NCBI GenBank assembly: GCA_902547215.1
Contig: CACCNI010000001.1
Location: 1 to 64,000, forward strand
Source of the DNA: an uncultured Pelagibacteraceae bacterium
GTDB lineage: Bacteria > Pseudomonadota > Alphaproteobacteria > Pelagibacterales > Pelagibacteraceae
Direction: 5' to 3'
Length of the DNA: 64,000 nucleotides
The notes below the pieces were generated by a model. The model saw nothing but the letters and a program-made list of their open reading frames with translations. It ran no database searches and had not been told where the DNA came from. This document shows positions 1 through 11,137 of the stretch, in pieces. Position 1 is the first letter of the stretch; every line of letters begins with the position of its first letter. The position numbers and the translations under genes are program-made.

Positions 1-52
1 CGATTGCCATATCTTGGCTCCATATTTGTGTTAGCTTACCTAAAATCGACAT
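1..52 (-). CDS. mreB: Rod shape-determining protein MreB, N-terminal fragment (runs off the window)
   Basis: Reverse complement reads MSILGKLTQIWSQDMAI..., resembling the MreB N-terminus before DLGTANT; start codon at 50-52. Confidence 0.55.
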   Translation of the reverse strand, partial: MSILGKLTQIWSQDMAI

Positions 53-1627
53 TTAAATTCCTTTTACTTTTTGGTGTTTAATACTTTCGTTCATAGCTTT
101 TTTCTCTCGCTTTATTAACATTTTATTCAGAGCATTCAAGTAGGCATTTGCTGAAGCCACTAGTGTATCAGTATCTGCAGATTGTCCAACAGTAGATCTA
201 TCATTTTCCTCAATCTTGACACTTACTGTTGCCTGAGCGTCAGTCCCCTCTGTTACAGCATGGACTTGATACAATAAAAGTTTCATGTCATGAGGATATA
301 GCGCTTTGATACACTTAAATGTCGCATCAACAGGGCCATCTCCTGTCTGTGAAGTTTTTTTAATTTCGCCAAAGACATCCAGTGTCATCTCAGCTTTTTG
401 AGGTTCACCAGTACCTGCGAAAACCTTCAACGATTTTAAGTTGATCGCATTAATTTTATTGTCAATTATTAAGCTATCATCTACTAAAGCAATGATATCT
501 TCATCGTAAACATGCTTTTTCTTATCAGCTAAAACTTTAAATTTTCCAAATGCTGCTTGTACAACATCATCTGTTAAGTCTGAATACCCTAAATCACTTA
601 ACTTATCTTTAAATGCATGCCTACCAGAGTGCTTACCCATTACTAAAGATGTTTTTTTAACACCAACACTTTCTGGTGTCATAATTTCGTATGTTTCTCT
701 ATTTTTTAACATTCCATCTTGATGAATTCCTGACTCATGTGCAAAAGCATTTTTACCAACTATCGCTTTATTAAATTGAACTGGAAATCCAGTTGCGTTT
801 GAAACTATCTTTGAGGCTTTGCTTATAAGTTCTGTTTTAATTCCTGTTTCATAAGGCATTAAATCATTTCTTGTTTTGATAGCCATTACAATTTCTTCCA
901 AAGCAGCGTTACCTGCTCTTTCTCCAATTCCATTAATAGTACATTCAATTTGTCTAACGCCTGCAGATAAACCTGCTAAAGCGTTTGCAACTGCTAAACC
1001 TAAATCATTATGACAATGTGCTGATATAATTGCTTTGTCTATGTTTGGTACGTTGTTTTTTATATGTGTTATTGTTCGCGCAAATTCCTCAGGAATTGAA
1101 TATCCTACGGTATCAGGTATATTAATTGTAGTCGCACCACATTTAATTGCTAGCTCGATAGTTTTACACATAAAATCTAAATCTGTTCTAGTTCCATCTT
1201 CACAAGACCACTCTACATCGTTAGTAAACTTTCTTGCGTAAGTTACACTTTCTTTAATTGCGTCTAAAACTTGGTCGTTAGTCATATCAAGTTTGTGCTT
1301 CATGTGTACTGGACTAGTGGAGATAAATGTATGAATTCTAAATCTTTTTGCAAACTTAAGTGACTCATGACAAGCATCTATATCTTTCTTTAATGCTCTT
1401 GATAAACCACACGGTATGGAATTTTTCACACTTTTACTTATTTCTGAAACTGCTTCAAAATCGCCAGGAGATGAAATTGGAAATCCTGCCTCAATTATAT
1501 CAATTCCCATCTCATCAAATACTCTTGAAATTTGAATTTTTTCTTCAACACTCATTGAAGCCCCAGGTGATTGCTCACCGTCTCTCATTGTCGTGTCAAA
1601 TATAAAAACTTTTTCTTTGTTGCTCAT
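53..1627 (-). CDS. leuA: 2-isopropylmalate synthase
   Basis: ORF with FDTTMRDGEQSPGASM, HCHNDLGLAVANALAG and C-terminal LeuA regulatory domain. Confidence 0.95.
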   Translation of the reverse strand: MSNKEKVFIFDTTMRDGEQSPGASMSVEEKIQISRVFDEMGIDIIEAGFPISSPGDFEAVSEISKSVKNSIPCGLSRALKKDIDACHESLKFAKRFRIHTFISTSPVHMKHKLDMTNDQVLDAIKESVTYARKFTNDVEWSCEDGTRTDLDFMCKTIELAIKCGATTINIPDTVGYSIPEEFARTITHIKNNVPNIDKAIISAHCHNDLGLAVANALAGLSAGVRQIECTINGIGERAGNAALEEIVMAIKTRNDLMPYETGIKTELISKASKIVSNATGFPVQFNKAIVGKNAFAHESGIHQDGMLKNRETYEIMTPESVGVKKTSLVMGKHSGRHAFKDKLSDLGYSDLTDDVVQAAFGKFKVLADKKKHVYDEDIIALVDDSLIIDNKINAINLKSLKVFAGTGEPQKAEMTLDVFGEIKKTSQTGDGPVDATFKCIKALYPHDMKLLLYQVHAVTEGTDAQATVSVKIEENDRSTVGQSADTDTLVASANAYLNALNKMLIKREKKAMNESIKHQKVKGI

Positions 1628-1716
1628 AAAATAATAAATTTAATTATTTAGATAATACATTCTCTAGCACAGATTGCAAAATAAAAGAGTTAAACTTGTT
1701 ATTTATTAGTTCTAAA

Positions 1717-2754
<1,038 letters not shown>

Positions 2755-3303
2755 TTATTTAAAAATTTCAGCTCCTCTAGTCATTGCAACAGCACCGGTT
2801 CTTGAAACACTCACTAAACCAGTTTTTTTAAGATCAGTCATTATAGTATCTATCTCTCTTCTTAAAGCAGTTATTTGAATAACTACTGATTTATTTGTTT
2901 TATCTAATACAACAGGATTAAATTTTTTGCAAAACTTTATAGCTTTCTTTCTTTTAATATTATTGCCCACAATCTTTAGTAGAGCCATTTCTTTAAAAAT
3001 TATTTTCTTATCACCTCTCATAAAATCAGCGACTTTATGAACAGGTACTAATTTTCCTAATTGAAGTTTAATCTGTTCTATAACCTGTGGTGTACCTGTA
3101 GTAACTATTGTAATTCTTGAAATGTTTAATTTTGAGTCAACTTCAGCAACTGCTAAAGACTCGATGTTGTATCCTCTACCAGAAAATAAACCTACAACTC
3201 TTGCTAAAACACCTGCTTCATTATCAACCCAAACAACAATAACATGTGTATCACTTTTTTGTTTTTTCCCAGGAATGCTATAAGCTGATTTAGGTTTTGA
3301 CAT
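2755..3303 (-). CDS. ilvH: Acetolactate synthase small subunit
   Basis: ACT-domain start VWVDNEAGVLARVVGLFSGRGYNIESLAV; next to the large subunit. Confidence 0.94.
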   Translation of the reverse strand: MSKPKSAYSIPGKKQKSDTHVIVVWVDNEAGVLARVVGLFSGRGYNIESLAVAEVDSKLNISRITIVTTGTPQVIEQIKLQLGKLVPVHKVADFMRGDKKIIFKEMALLKIVGNNIKRKKAIKFCKKFNPVVLDKTNKSVVIQITALRREIDTIMTDLKKTGLVSVSRTGAVAMTRGAEIFK

Positions 3304-5069
3304 TAAACTAAAGTTTTTCCTTTTCCAGTAATCTTATTTTCTTTTTGATCATTTGGACCTAACAACATTTGGTTATGTGGTTTACCAGATGGTATCATTG
3401 GAAAACAATTTTCTTCTTTGTCAACTAGACAATCAAAAATAACAGGTTTGTTTACATTTATCATTTCTTTTATTTTTTCATCAAGTTCATCAGGAGTTTT
3501 GGCTCTTATACCAACACATCCATATGCTTCAGCTAGTTTTACAAAATCTGGGAGTGCTGCAGTATAACTTTCTGAATAATTTTTTTCGTGAAGAAGTTCC
3601 TGCCATTGTCTTACCATTCCCATATACTCATTGTTTAAAATAAAAATTTTAATAGGTAAATTATATTGAACTGCTGTAGACATCTCCTGTATTGTCATCA
3701 ATACTGAGGCCTCTCCTGCTATATCAACTACTAATTTATCAGGATGTGCAATTTGAACGCCAACTGCTGCAGGCAAACCGTATCCCATTGTTCCCAAGCC
3801 TCCAGATGTCATCCATCTGTTTGGTTTATTAAATTTGTAATGTTGAGCTGCCCACATTTGATGCTGACCTACTTCCGTGGTAATGTAAGTATCTTTATCT
3901 TTTGTGAGCTCATACAATCTTTGAATAGCGTGCTGTGGTTTTATTGTTTTATCACTGTTTATAAAATTAAGTGAGTTGACTGATCTCCATTCAGAAATTT
4001 TCTCCCACCATTTTGATGTTTTTTCTTTATTCGAACTTGCAAAATTTGAATGTTTTTTCTTTAGAGTCTTTATTACTGAAAGCATTACTTCAGAAACATC
4101 ACCAACAATTGGTAAATCAACTTTTACATTTTTATTTATAGATGATGGATCAATATCTATATGAACTTTTTTAGATTTTGGTGAAAATTCATCTATCTTT
4201 CCAGTTATCCTATCGTCAAATCTCGCGCCAATGTTAATCATCAAATCACAATCATGCATAGCATTGTTCGCTTCATAAGTTCCATGCATACCAAGCATTC
4301 CTAAAAATTGATTATCGTCCCCAGGATACGACCCTAAGCCTTGCAAAGTTGAAGTTATTGGAAAACCAGTAAGAGACACAAGCTCTCTTAATAGTTCGCT
4401 TGCTTTTGGTCCAGAATTAATTACACCACCACCTGTGTACAATATCGGCTTAGATGAATTAACCATCAACTTTACAAGTTGATCGATTTCGCCTTGACTA
4501 AATTTATTATGAATTTTGCCATTTAATTTTTTTCTTTTGATTAAATTAACATATTTTGTTTTTTGAAACTGAATATCTTTTGGTATATCAACAAGAACAG
4601 GTCCTGGTCTTCCAGTTGTAGCAACTTCAAAAGCTTTATGTATAATTTTAGATAAATCTTTTACATCCTTAACAAGCCAATTATGTTTTGTACATGGTCT
4701 TGTTATTCCTGTTGTATCGCATTCCTGAAATGCATCTGTTCCAATTAAATGTGTTGGAACTTGTCCAGATATACAAACTAACGGTATAGAGTCCATGTAT
4801 GCATCTGTCAAAGCGGTGACGGCATTTGTTGCTCCTGGTCCAGAAGTAACTAATACAACACCAGGCTTACCCGAGGATCTTGCATAACCTTCTGCTGCAT
4901 GTCCTGCACCTTGTTCATGTCTTGCTAAAATATGTTTTATACTATCATGATTTTTTAATTCATCATAAATTGGAAGAACTGCACCTCCAGGATATCCAAA
5001 TATATATTCTACATCTTGAGCCTCAAGACATTTAAAAACAATTTCTGCACCTGAATATAATTTAGACAT
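3303..5069 (-). CDS. ilvB: Acetolactate synthase large subunit
   Basis: ThDP enzyme: EYIFGYPGGAVLPIYDEL, RHEQGAGHAAEGYARSSGKPGVVLVTSGPGATN. Confidence 0.95.
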   Translation of the reverse strand: MSKLYSGAEIVFKCLEAQDVEYIFGYPGGAVLPIYDELKNHDSIKHILARHEQGAGHAAEGYARSSGKPGVVLVTSGPGATNAVTALTDAYMDSIPLVCISGQVPTHLIGTDAFQECDTTGITRPCTKHNWLVKDVKDLSKIIHKAFEVATTGRPGPVLVDIPKDIQFQKTKYVNLIKRKKLNGKIHNKFSQGEIDQLVKLMVNSSKPILYTGGGVINSGPKASELLRELVSLTGFPITSTLQGLGSYPGDDNQFLGMLGMHGTYEANNAMHDCDLMINIGARFDDRITGKIDEFSPKSKKVHIDIDPSSINKNVKVDLPIVGDVSEVMLSVIKTLKKKHSNFASSNKEKTSKWWEKISEWRSVNSLNFINSDKTIKPQHAIQRLYELTKDKDTYITTEVGQHQMWAAQHYKFNKPNRWMTSGGLGTMGYGLPAAVGVQIAHPDKLVVDIAGEASVLMTIQEMSTAVQYNLPIKIFILNNEYMGMVRQWQELLHEKNYSESYTAALPDFVKLAEAYGCVGIRAKTPDELDEKIKEMINVNKPVIFDCLVDKEENCFPMIPSGKPHNQMLLGPNDQKENKITGKGKTLV

Positions 5070-5118
5070 TTAACCAATCTAGCTGAAGTTGAGCTAATTG
5101 GTCAAGTTTTAGCAGAAA

Positions 5119-6030
5119 TTATTTTAAAATTTTTTTGAATGGATTTTTTGATTTTGGATCAATTTTGTGCCAATTAATCATATGACCTCGAGACCAAGTG
5201 CTCTGTCTTTTGGCGTATTGTCTAGTTTTTATTAATATCTGTTCTTTAATATCGTTCAATTCAGCTTTTTTACTTAAAAAAGAGTTTATCTCTTTAATAC
5301 CAATCACATGATTAACGCTATTCAGTTTGTCAATTTTAATGAGATTAAATTTCCTAACTTCATTTATGGCTCCTAAATCAAACATCCTATCTATTCTTTT
5401 TTTGATATTCTTTATTAATTTGTCTCTTGGATAATCCACATAAGTCATCACAAAATCATTCTTATCAAAAAAGGTCTTTGTTTCTTTGAACCATTTGTAT
5501 AATGATTTTTTTGTAAGCTTTTTAACTTCGTATGCTCTAATTGATCTATTAACATCATTTGAATTAATAAATTTTTTAGAGACAGGATCTAATTTGACTA
5601 ATCTTTTATAAAATTGCTTTTGGCCCAATTTTTTATGAAGCTTAAGTATCTTATTTTTTTCTGAAGGTTTGAATTTTGGAATGCTTACTAGACCATCAAC
5701 TAAAGCTTTAAAATAAAGGCCAGTTCCACCAACAATAATTGGAGTTTTATTCTTTTTTCTAATAAGTTTAATTATTTTAATACACTTTTTAAGCCATTGG
5801 CCAGTCGAAAATCTTTTCCGCACATCAATGATGCCAAATAAATGGTGTTTAATAGTTTTTTGATCTTTTTCTGAAGGTCTTGCTGTTAGAATTTTAAGTT
5901 GTTTATAAACTTGCATGCTATCAGCATTAACAATTTCCCCTTTTATCTTTTTTGCTAAATTTATGGCAATATTAGATTTTCCTGAAGCAGTTGGGCCAGC
6001 GATTAGAATGATTTTGGACTTCAAGTCCAT
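5119..6030 (-). CDS. miaA: tRNA dimethylallyltransferase
   Basis: IAGPTASGKSNIAINLA, NADSMQVYKQLKILTARPS, VGGTGLYFKAL. Confidence 0.93.
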   Translation of the reverse strand: MDLKSKIILIAGPTASGKSNIAINLAKKIKGEIVNADSMQVYKQLKILTARPSEKDQKTIKHHLFGIIDVRKRFSTGQWLKKCIKIIKLIRKKNKTPIIVGGTGLYFKALVDGLVSIPKFKPSEKNKILKLHKKLGQKQFYKRLVKLDPVSKKFINSNDVNRSIRAYEVKKLTKKSLYKWFKETKTFFDKNDFVMTYVDYPRDKLIKNIKKRIDRMFDLGAINEVRKFNLIKIDKLNSVNHVIGIKEINSFLSKKAELNDIKEQILIKTRQYAKRQSTWSRGHMINWHKIDPKSKNPFKKILK

Positions 6031-6031
6031 G

Positions 6032-7432
6032 TTATTTTAATTTGACACCTATATATCTTTTTTGATTTTGATCATTAATTACAGCTATCAAAATTGTTTT
6101 ACTTGAAGTCTTGAGAGCTGCATTTACTAAATTATTAAGTTCTGTTGCACTCTTAATATTTCTTTTTTGTGCCTCGACTATTAAATCACCAACTTTTAAA
6201 TAGTTTATAGGGCTTTCTGTATCTATCTTTGTGATCACAACTCCAGTCGTGTTTAATGGAATTTTTTTCTCAACTAAATCATCTTTGGTAATCTTTCTTG
6301 CTTCAATTTTTAACCCATTTATGAAAGTCGTTTTAGGTTTTGTTGGTTTTTCTGCTTTGAAGTCCTCAGAAGTTTCTAATCTTCCTAAAGTAATTTTTTT
6401 TGTAATTTCTTTTTTATTTCTCCAAATTTTTACATTAACCACTTTTCCAACTTTTGTTTGCGCAACAATCAAAGGAAGCTCTTGCATCTCATTTATTTTT
6501 TTACCATCAAACTCTAAAATTATGTCACCATCTTTTATCCCAGCTTTATCTGATGGACTGCCCGGTGCAACACTAGCAACTAATGCACCTCGTGCTTTTT
6601 TCAATTTTTCTACATCTGCTATTTCTTTTGTAACAGTTTGAATTCTTACCCCTAACCAACCTCTTTTTGTTTCGCCAAATTCTAAAAGTTGATCAATTAC
6701 TAGTTTGGCACTATTTGATGGTATAGCAAATCCAATACCAATAGATCCTGACTGACCTAATATAGCAGTATTAATTCCTACCACCTCTCCTTTCATGTTA
6801 AATAAAGGACCTCCAGAATTTCCGGAATTTATCGATGCGTCTGTTTGTATAAAATCTTCGTAACGTGCCATACCTATATTTCTATTTCTTGCTGAAACTA
6901 TTCCTGCGGTTACAGTTCCTCCTAATCCAAATGGATTTCCAATTGCTATAACCCAATCTCCGATTCTTGCAGTATCAGAGTTTCCAAACTTTACTGTTTC
7001 AAATTTATCATCAGTAATAATTTGTAAAACTGCAATATCAGATAAAGGGTCGGCTCCTAAAATTTTTGCCTTGTATTCTTTATCCCCATTTGCTCTTATA
7101 AATATATCTTCTGCACCTTTGATTACGTGATTATTAGTTATAACAATTCCTTTCTTGTCAATTATAAAGCCTGAGCCTAAGGCGCTAGATTTTCTTTTTT
7201 GAGGTGTTCCAAACTCTTTAAACATATCCTCAAAAGGTGATCCTGGTGGAAATTCAAAGTTAGGAAATGGGTTGGTTTTGGTCACAACAGTCGTAGATGT
7301 TGAAATATTCACAACAGCTGGCATCAACTTTTCAGTTAAATCAGCAAATGAAGCAGGTCTTTCTTGTGAAATTGCTGAGTGACTGAAAAATGTAAAAACT
7401 ATAATTAAAAATATTGATCTCAGAGCCCTCAT
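6032..7432 (-). CDS. degP: DegP/HtrA-family periplasmic serine protease with PDZ domains
   Basis: Signal peptide; GSGFIIDKKGIVITNNHVI, SGNSGGPLFNMKGEVVGINTA. Confidence 0.9.
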   Translation of the reverse strand: MRALRSIFLIIVFTFFSHSAISQERPASFADLTEKLMPAVVNISTSTTVVTKTNPFPNFEFPPGSPFEDMFKEFGTPQKRKSSALGSGFIIDKKGIVITNNHVIKGAEDIFIRANGDKEYKAKILGADPLSDIAVLQIITDDKFETVKFGNSDTARIGDWVIAIGNPFGLGGTVTAGIVSARNRNIGMARYEDFIQTDASINSGNSGGPLFNMKGEVVGINTAILGQSGSIGIGFAIPSNSAKLVIDQLLEFGETKRGWLGVRIQTVTKEIADVEKLKKARGALVASVAPGSPSDKAGIKDGDIILEFDGKKINEMQELPLIVAQTKVGKVVNVKIWRNKKEITKKITLGRLETSEDFKAEKPTKPKTTFINGLKIEARKITKDDLVEKKIPLNTTGVVITKIDTESPINYLKVGDLIVEAQKRNIKSATELNNLVNAALKTSSKTILIAVINDQNQKRYIGVKLK

Positions 7433-7437
7433 TATCG

Positions 7438-7623
7438 TTATCCTTTAATAAACCATATAATAAAGAAACCAATTAAAGCGAATATAATTCCACCTGATCT
7501 TAATTGTTTGTCATTAATCATTTTTAATTTCTCTAACATACTTTTCATTTTTGAAGGAAATAAGGCATAAAGAATTCCTTCTATAAAGAGAAATAAACCT
7601 AAAGCGACAATTAAGTCGTCCAT
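7438..7623 (-). CDS. DUF2065-like small membrane protein
   Basis: 61 aa, two hydrophobic segments, typical position between hflC and degP. Confidence 0.7.
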   Translation of the reverse strand: MDDLIVALGLFLFIEGILYALFPSKMKSMLEKLKMINDKQLRSGGIIFALIGFFIIWFIKG

Positions 7624-7627
7624 TTTA

Positions 7628-8494
7628 CTAATTTTTAATTTGTGCTTTTACGTTTCCAAAGAATTTGAAAAATTCACTGTCAGGTGACATTATAAGAGAA
7701 GTTTCACCACCTATTAATGCTCTCTCATAAGCTTGCATCGCTCTATAGAAAGCGAAGAATTCTGCATCTTTTCCAAAAGCATCAGCAAATATTTTATTAC
7801 GCTGACCATCACCTTCACCCTTCATGATCTCTGATTTTTTTTGTGCCTCTGCAAGAATAACCGTAACTTCTTTATCAGCTGTTGAAGTAATTGTTACAGC
7901 CATTTCTGCTCCTTTTGCTCTAAACTCTTTTGCTTCTCTCTCCCTTTCAGTTTGCATTCTTCTATAAATGGCATCACTGTTTGCCTGAGGTAAGTCTGCT
8001 CTTTTAATTCTTACATCAACTATTTTTATACCAAAGTTTTGTGCCTCATTATTAACTCCCTCTTGAATAAGAGTCATTTGTTTATTTCTATCTTCAGATA
8101 ATAAAGTTTGTAGTTCTTGAGTACCTAAAACACTTCTTATTCTTGAGTTAATAATTGTTGATAATCTTGATCTAGCAACCCTTTCATTTCCAACAGAGAT
8201 ATAAAATTTTAATGGATCAACAATTTGAAACCTTGCAAATGCATCAACAATTAATCTTTTTTGATCTGATGCAATAACTTCTTCTGGTGGAGCATCTAAG
8301 TTTAAAATTCTTTTATCGAGAAATACAACGTTTTGTATAAACGGTAATTTAAAGTTTAAACCTGGTTTCAGTAAAATTCTTTTAGGATCACCAAATTGAA
8401 GTACTATCGCTTGATTTACTTCTTTTACAATAAAAATTGAAAAGAATGCTGTCAAAGCTAGAACACCAATTATTGGAAGTATAATTTTTTTCAT
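7628..8494 (-). CDS. hflC: HflC, SPFH protease modulator
   Basis: EVNQAIVLQFGDPKRILLKPGLNFKLPFIQNV. Confidence 0.92.
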   Translation of the reverse strand: MKKIILPIIGVLALTAFFSIFIVKEVNQAIVLQFGDPKRILLKPGLNFKLPFIQNVVFLDKRILNLDAPPEEVIASDQKRLIVDAFARFQIVDPLKFYISVGNERVARSRLSTIINSRIRSVLGTQELQTLLSEDRNKQMTLIQEGVNNEAQNFGIKIVDVRIKRADLPQANSDAIYRRMQTEREREAKEFRAKGAEMAVTITSTADKEVTVILAEAQKKSEIMKGEGDGQRNKIFADAFGKDAEFFAFYRAMQAYERALIGGETSLIMSPDSEFFKFFGNVKAQIKN

Positions 8495-9595
8495 TTAATT
8501 TGTTTTCTTTTTTAATTCTGGAAGTGGCAAGTAAGGAACAACTCCTGATCCTGCATTCTTCTCTATTATTACTTTATCTATATCCGCTAAAACTTTTTCC
8601 ATCGTTTCAAGATACATACGTTCTTGTGTGACTTGTTTTGCATTTTTGTACTCATTAAAAATTGCGGTAAATCTGCTTGCTTCACCCTCTGCTTTAGCAA
8701 CAACCTCTTTTTTATATGCTTCAGCAGCTTGTAAGATTTTTTCAGCTTCACCCCGTGCTCTTGGGATTACGTCATTAGCATAAGCTTCAGCTTCGTTTTT
8801 AGATCTTTCCATGTCAGCTCTTGCAGCCTGTACATCTCTAAACGCATCGATTACTTGGTCTGGTGGGTCTGCTTTTTGTGTTTGAACTTGAGTTATTTGT
8901 ATTCCGCTCTGATACTCATCCAAAATTTTTTGAATAATTTCACTTGCATCAATTTCTATTTGTGATCTTCCTTCTGTCAAAATTGGCTGAATGTCACTTC
9001 TAGCAATTACTTCTCTCATTGCTGTTTCTGCTGCAGCTTTAACTGTTCCTTCAGGATCTTGAATTTTAAATAAAAAGTTTCCAGCATCTTTTATTACCCA
9101 GAAAACAGAAAAGTCTATGTTCACAATGTTTTCGTCTCCAGTTAGCATTAAACTCTCTTCGGGAACATCAGCAACTACACCTGATGAAAAACCTGTATCT
9201 CTCTCTGATCTGAAACCAATGTCAATTCTATTAACTTTTGTTACTTTTGGAGTTAAAACGCTCTCAACTGGAAAAGGAATGTGATAATTTAAGCCAGGTT
9301 GTGTTGTTGAAACAAATTTACCAAATCTTAAAACTACACCTTGTTCATCTGGTAAAACTCTGTAAAGTCCGCTCAGTGCCCATACAATTACTAAAATTGT
9401 AAGACCAAAAATAATTGGTTTTCCTCCGCCCGAAGCTCCACCAGGAAGAAATTTATTTATTTTATCTTGAAGATTTTTTATTAATTCATCTATATTCGGT
9501 GGAGTTGGACCTCTTCTGCCAGATCCATTTCCTGAACCTCCTCCAGGGGGTGATCCCCATGGACTTCCACCTCTACCTCTAAAATCATCGACCAT
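8495..9595 (-). CDS. hflK: HflK, SPFH protease modulator
   Basis: Gly-rich N-terminus, LPDEQGVVLRFGKFVSTTQPGLNYHIPFPVE. Confidence 0.92.
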   Translation of the reverse strand: MVDDFRGRGGSPWGSPPGGGSGNGSGRRGPTPPNIDELIKNLQDKINKFLPGGASGGGKPIIFGLTILVIVWALSGLYRVLPDEQGVVLRFGKFVSTTQPGLNYHIPFPVESVLTPKVTKVNRIDIGFRSERDTGFSSGVVADVPEESLMLTGDENIVNIDFSVFWVIKDAGNFLFKIQDPEGTVKAAAETAMREVIARSDIQPILTEGRSQIEIDASEIIQKILDEYQSGIQITQVQTQKADPPDQVIDAFRDVQAARADMERSKNEAEAYANDVIPRARGEAEKILQAAEAYKKEVVAKAEGEASRFTAIFNEYKNAKQVTQERMYLETMEKVLADIDKVIIEKNAGSGVVPYLPLPELKKKTN

Positions 9596-9677
9596 GACAA
9601 TGTATATAGTGTCTTTAATGTGAAAAACAAGTTAAGTATGCTAAAACATCCTTATAAATAGTGGACTTAATGAAGCA

Positions 9678-10475
9678 ATGATTGAAAAACCAAGAGCTAA
9701 AACCTTTACAAAAAACCCAATAATTGGGACCAAATTCACAATAGCTGTATCAAGTGCAAAAGGAGGAGTTGGCAAATCTACTTTTGCATCCAATATTGCT
9801 TTAGCTTTAAAAAAACAAGGATGTAGAGTTGGTTTACTAGACGCTGATATTTACGGTCCTTCATTACCAAAATTATTCGATATAGGAGATAAACCAGAAA
9901 GCGATGGTCAAAGATTAATTCCAATTTTAAAATATGATATTCAATGTATGTCTATCGGGTTTCTTACTGATGAACAAACCCCAATGATTTGGAGAGGTCC
10001 TATGGTTACGAGTGCGATTAAAACATTTACACAAAAGGTTGCTTGGAAAGATCTGGATTTTATTATTGTCGATATGCCACCTGGAACAGGGGATACCCAG
10101 CTTACATTTACACAAGAAGTGAAAATGGATGGAGTGATAATAATTTCAACACCGCAAGAGATAGCTTTGCAAGATGTTAAGAGAGGGATAAAAATGTTTG
10201 ACAAGCTCGGGACAAAAATAATCGGATTAATAGATAATATGAGTTTTTTTAAGGGGGATGATGGAAAAAAATACCATATATTTGGAGAAGGTGGAGTTAA
10301 AAAAACTGCTGAAGAATTCAGAAAAGATTTTTTGTGTGAAATACCTCTTGATCCTGAAGTAGGTAAACAAGGAGATAAAGGAATACCGATAGTTGAAAGC
10401 AATCCTGAAAATGAAGTATCTAAGATTTACTTGGAATTAGCATCCAAAATTAAATCCATTTATCTCAACTTATAG
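9678..10475 (+). CDS. mrp: Mrp/ApbC-family Fe-S cluster carrier ATPase without the N-terminal DUF59/MIP18 domain
   Basis: VSSAKGGVGKSTFASNIALAL deviant Walker A; IVDMPPGTGDTQLTF. Confidence 0.9.
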   Translation: MIEKPRAKTFTKNPIIGTKFTIAVSSAKGGVGKSTFASNIALALKKQGCRVGLLDADIYGPSLPKLFDIGDKPESDGQRLIPILKYDIQCMSIGFLTDEQTPMIWRGPMVTSAIKTFTQKVAWKDLDFIIVDMPPGTGDTQLTFTQEVKMDGVIIISTPQEIALQDVKRGIKMFDKLGTKIIGLIDNMSFFKGDDGKKYHIFGEGGVKKTAEEFRKDFLCEIPLDPEVGKQGDKGIPIVESNPENEVSKIYLELASKIKSIYLNL

Positions 10476-11129
10476 GTAATTAGAAATACCAAATAAATGT
10501 AAACCTCTTAAATATTTACTAAATCTTTTAGGATTAAAATTTGAATTTCGTATCAAATTTAATGCCAAATTCTTATTTTCTGGTTCAAACTTTATCTCGA
10601 TGACATTCATAAAATCCTTCATTATATTTTTTTTGAAAGATTTTTTATTTATCAATTTGTAGCTTATTTGACGATCATAGGTAATTCTAATTTTTTTCTG
10701 GTATACAAAATAAGATCTTAGATAACTGACATTCATTTTTGGTAGAAGATTGTTTAAACATAAATAGTTTAAAAAAAATTCATTCTCTTTCTTTTTAAGA
10801 AAATCATTTTTATTCGAAAATAAAAGATTTACATCTAACAAACTGTGATCAGATTTTAAAGAAAGTTTTTTACCTAAATTATCTTTTTTTATTTTAATTT
10901 CATAATTAAAATTTTTATCCTTATCATTGTACCACCTTATTCTGTATTTACGTCTATTTGAAATGCCAGCAAGATTATCTCTTGCTGTAGTAAAATTATC
11001 ATTATCATAATAAATACTGTTAATAAATCTATCCTTATATTGTTTTTGTATTTTACTTTTAAAATTAATCCAGTTGTCAAAATATAACTCAAAATTATTA
11101 TTTATTGGGATTTTAATTTCACTTCGCAT
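10470..11129 (-). CDS. VTC-domain (polyphosphate polymerase-like) protein
   Basis: RFINSIYYDNDNF, RRKYRIRWY, YEIKIKK, RITYDR, VIEIKFE, FSKY: alternating charged strands of the VTC/TTM fold. Confidence 0.7.
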   Translation of the reverse strand: MRSEIKIPINNNFELYFDNWINFKSKIQKQYKDRFINSIYYDNDNFTTARDNLAGISNRRKYRIRWYNDKDKNFNYEIKIKKDNLGKKLSLKSDHSLLDVNLLFSNKNDFLKKKENEFFLNYLCLNNLLPKMNVSYLRSYFVYQKKIRITYDRQISYKLINKKSFKKNIMKDFMNVIEIKFEPENKNLALNLIRNSNFNPKRFSKYLRGLHLFGISNYL

Positions 11130-11137
11130 GTTTAGAA

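Noticed and set aside
1035-1605. Short plus-strand ORFs antisense to leuA, and similar antisense ORFs throughout (e.g. 3744-4164, 6231-6641, 9941-10402, 29043-29351, 40639-40881, 47521-48742)
   Set aside because: Lie wholly inside well-supported genes on the other strand; no recognisable protein features.
1628-1716. leuA-ilvC intergenic region as attenuator/riboswitch
   Set aside because: No leader peptide rich in Leu/Ile/Val codons or convincing hairpin plus T-run seen.
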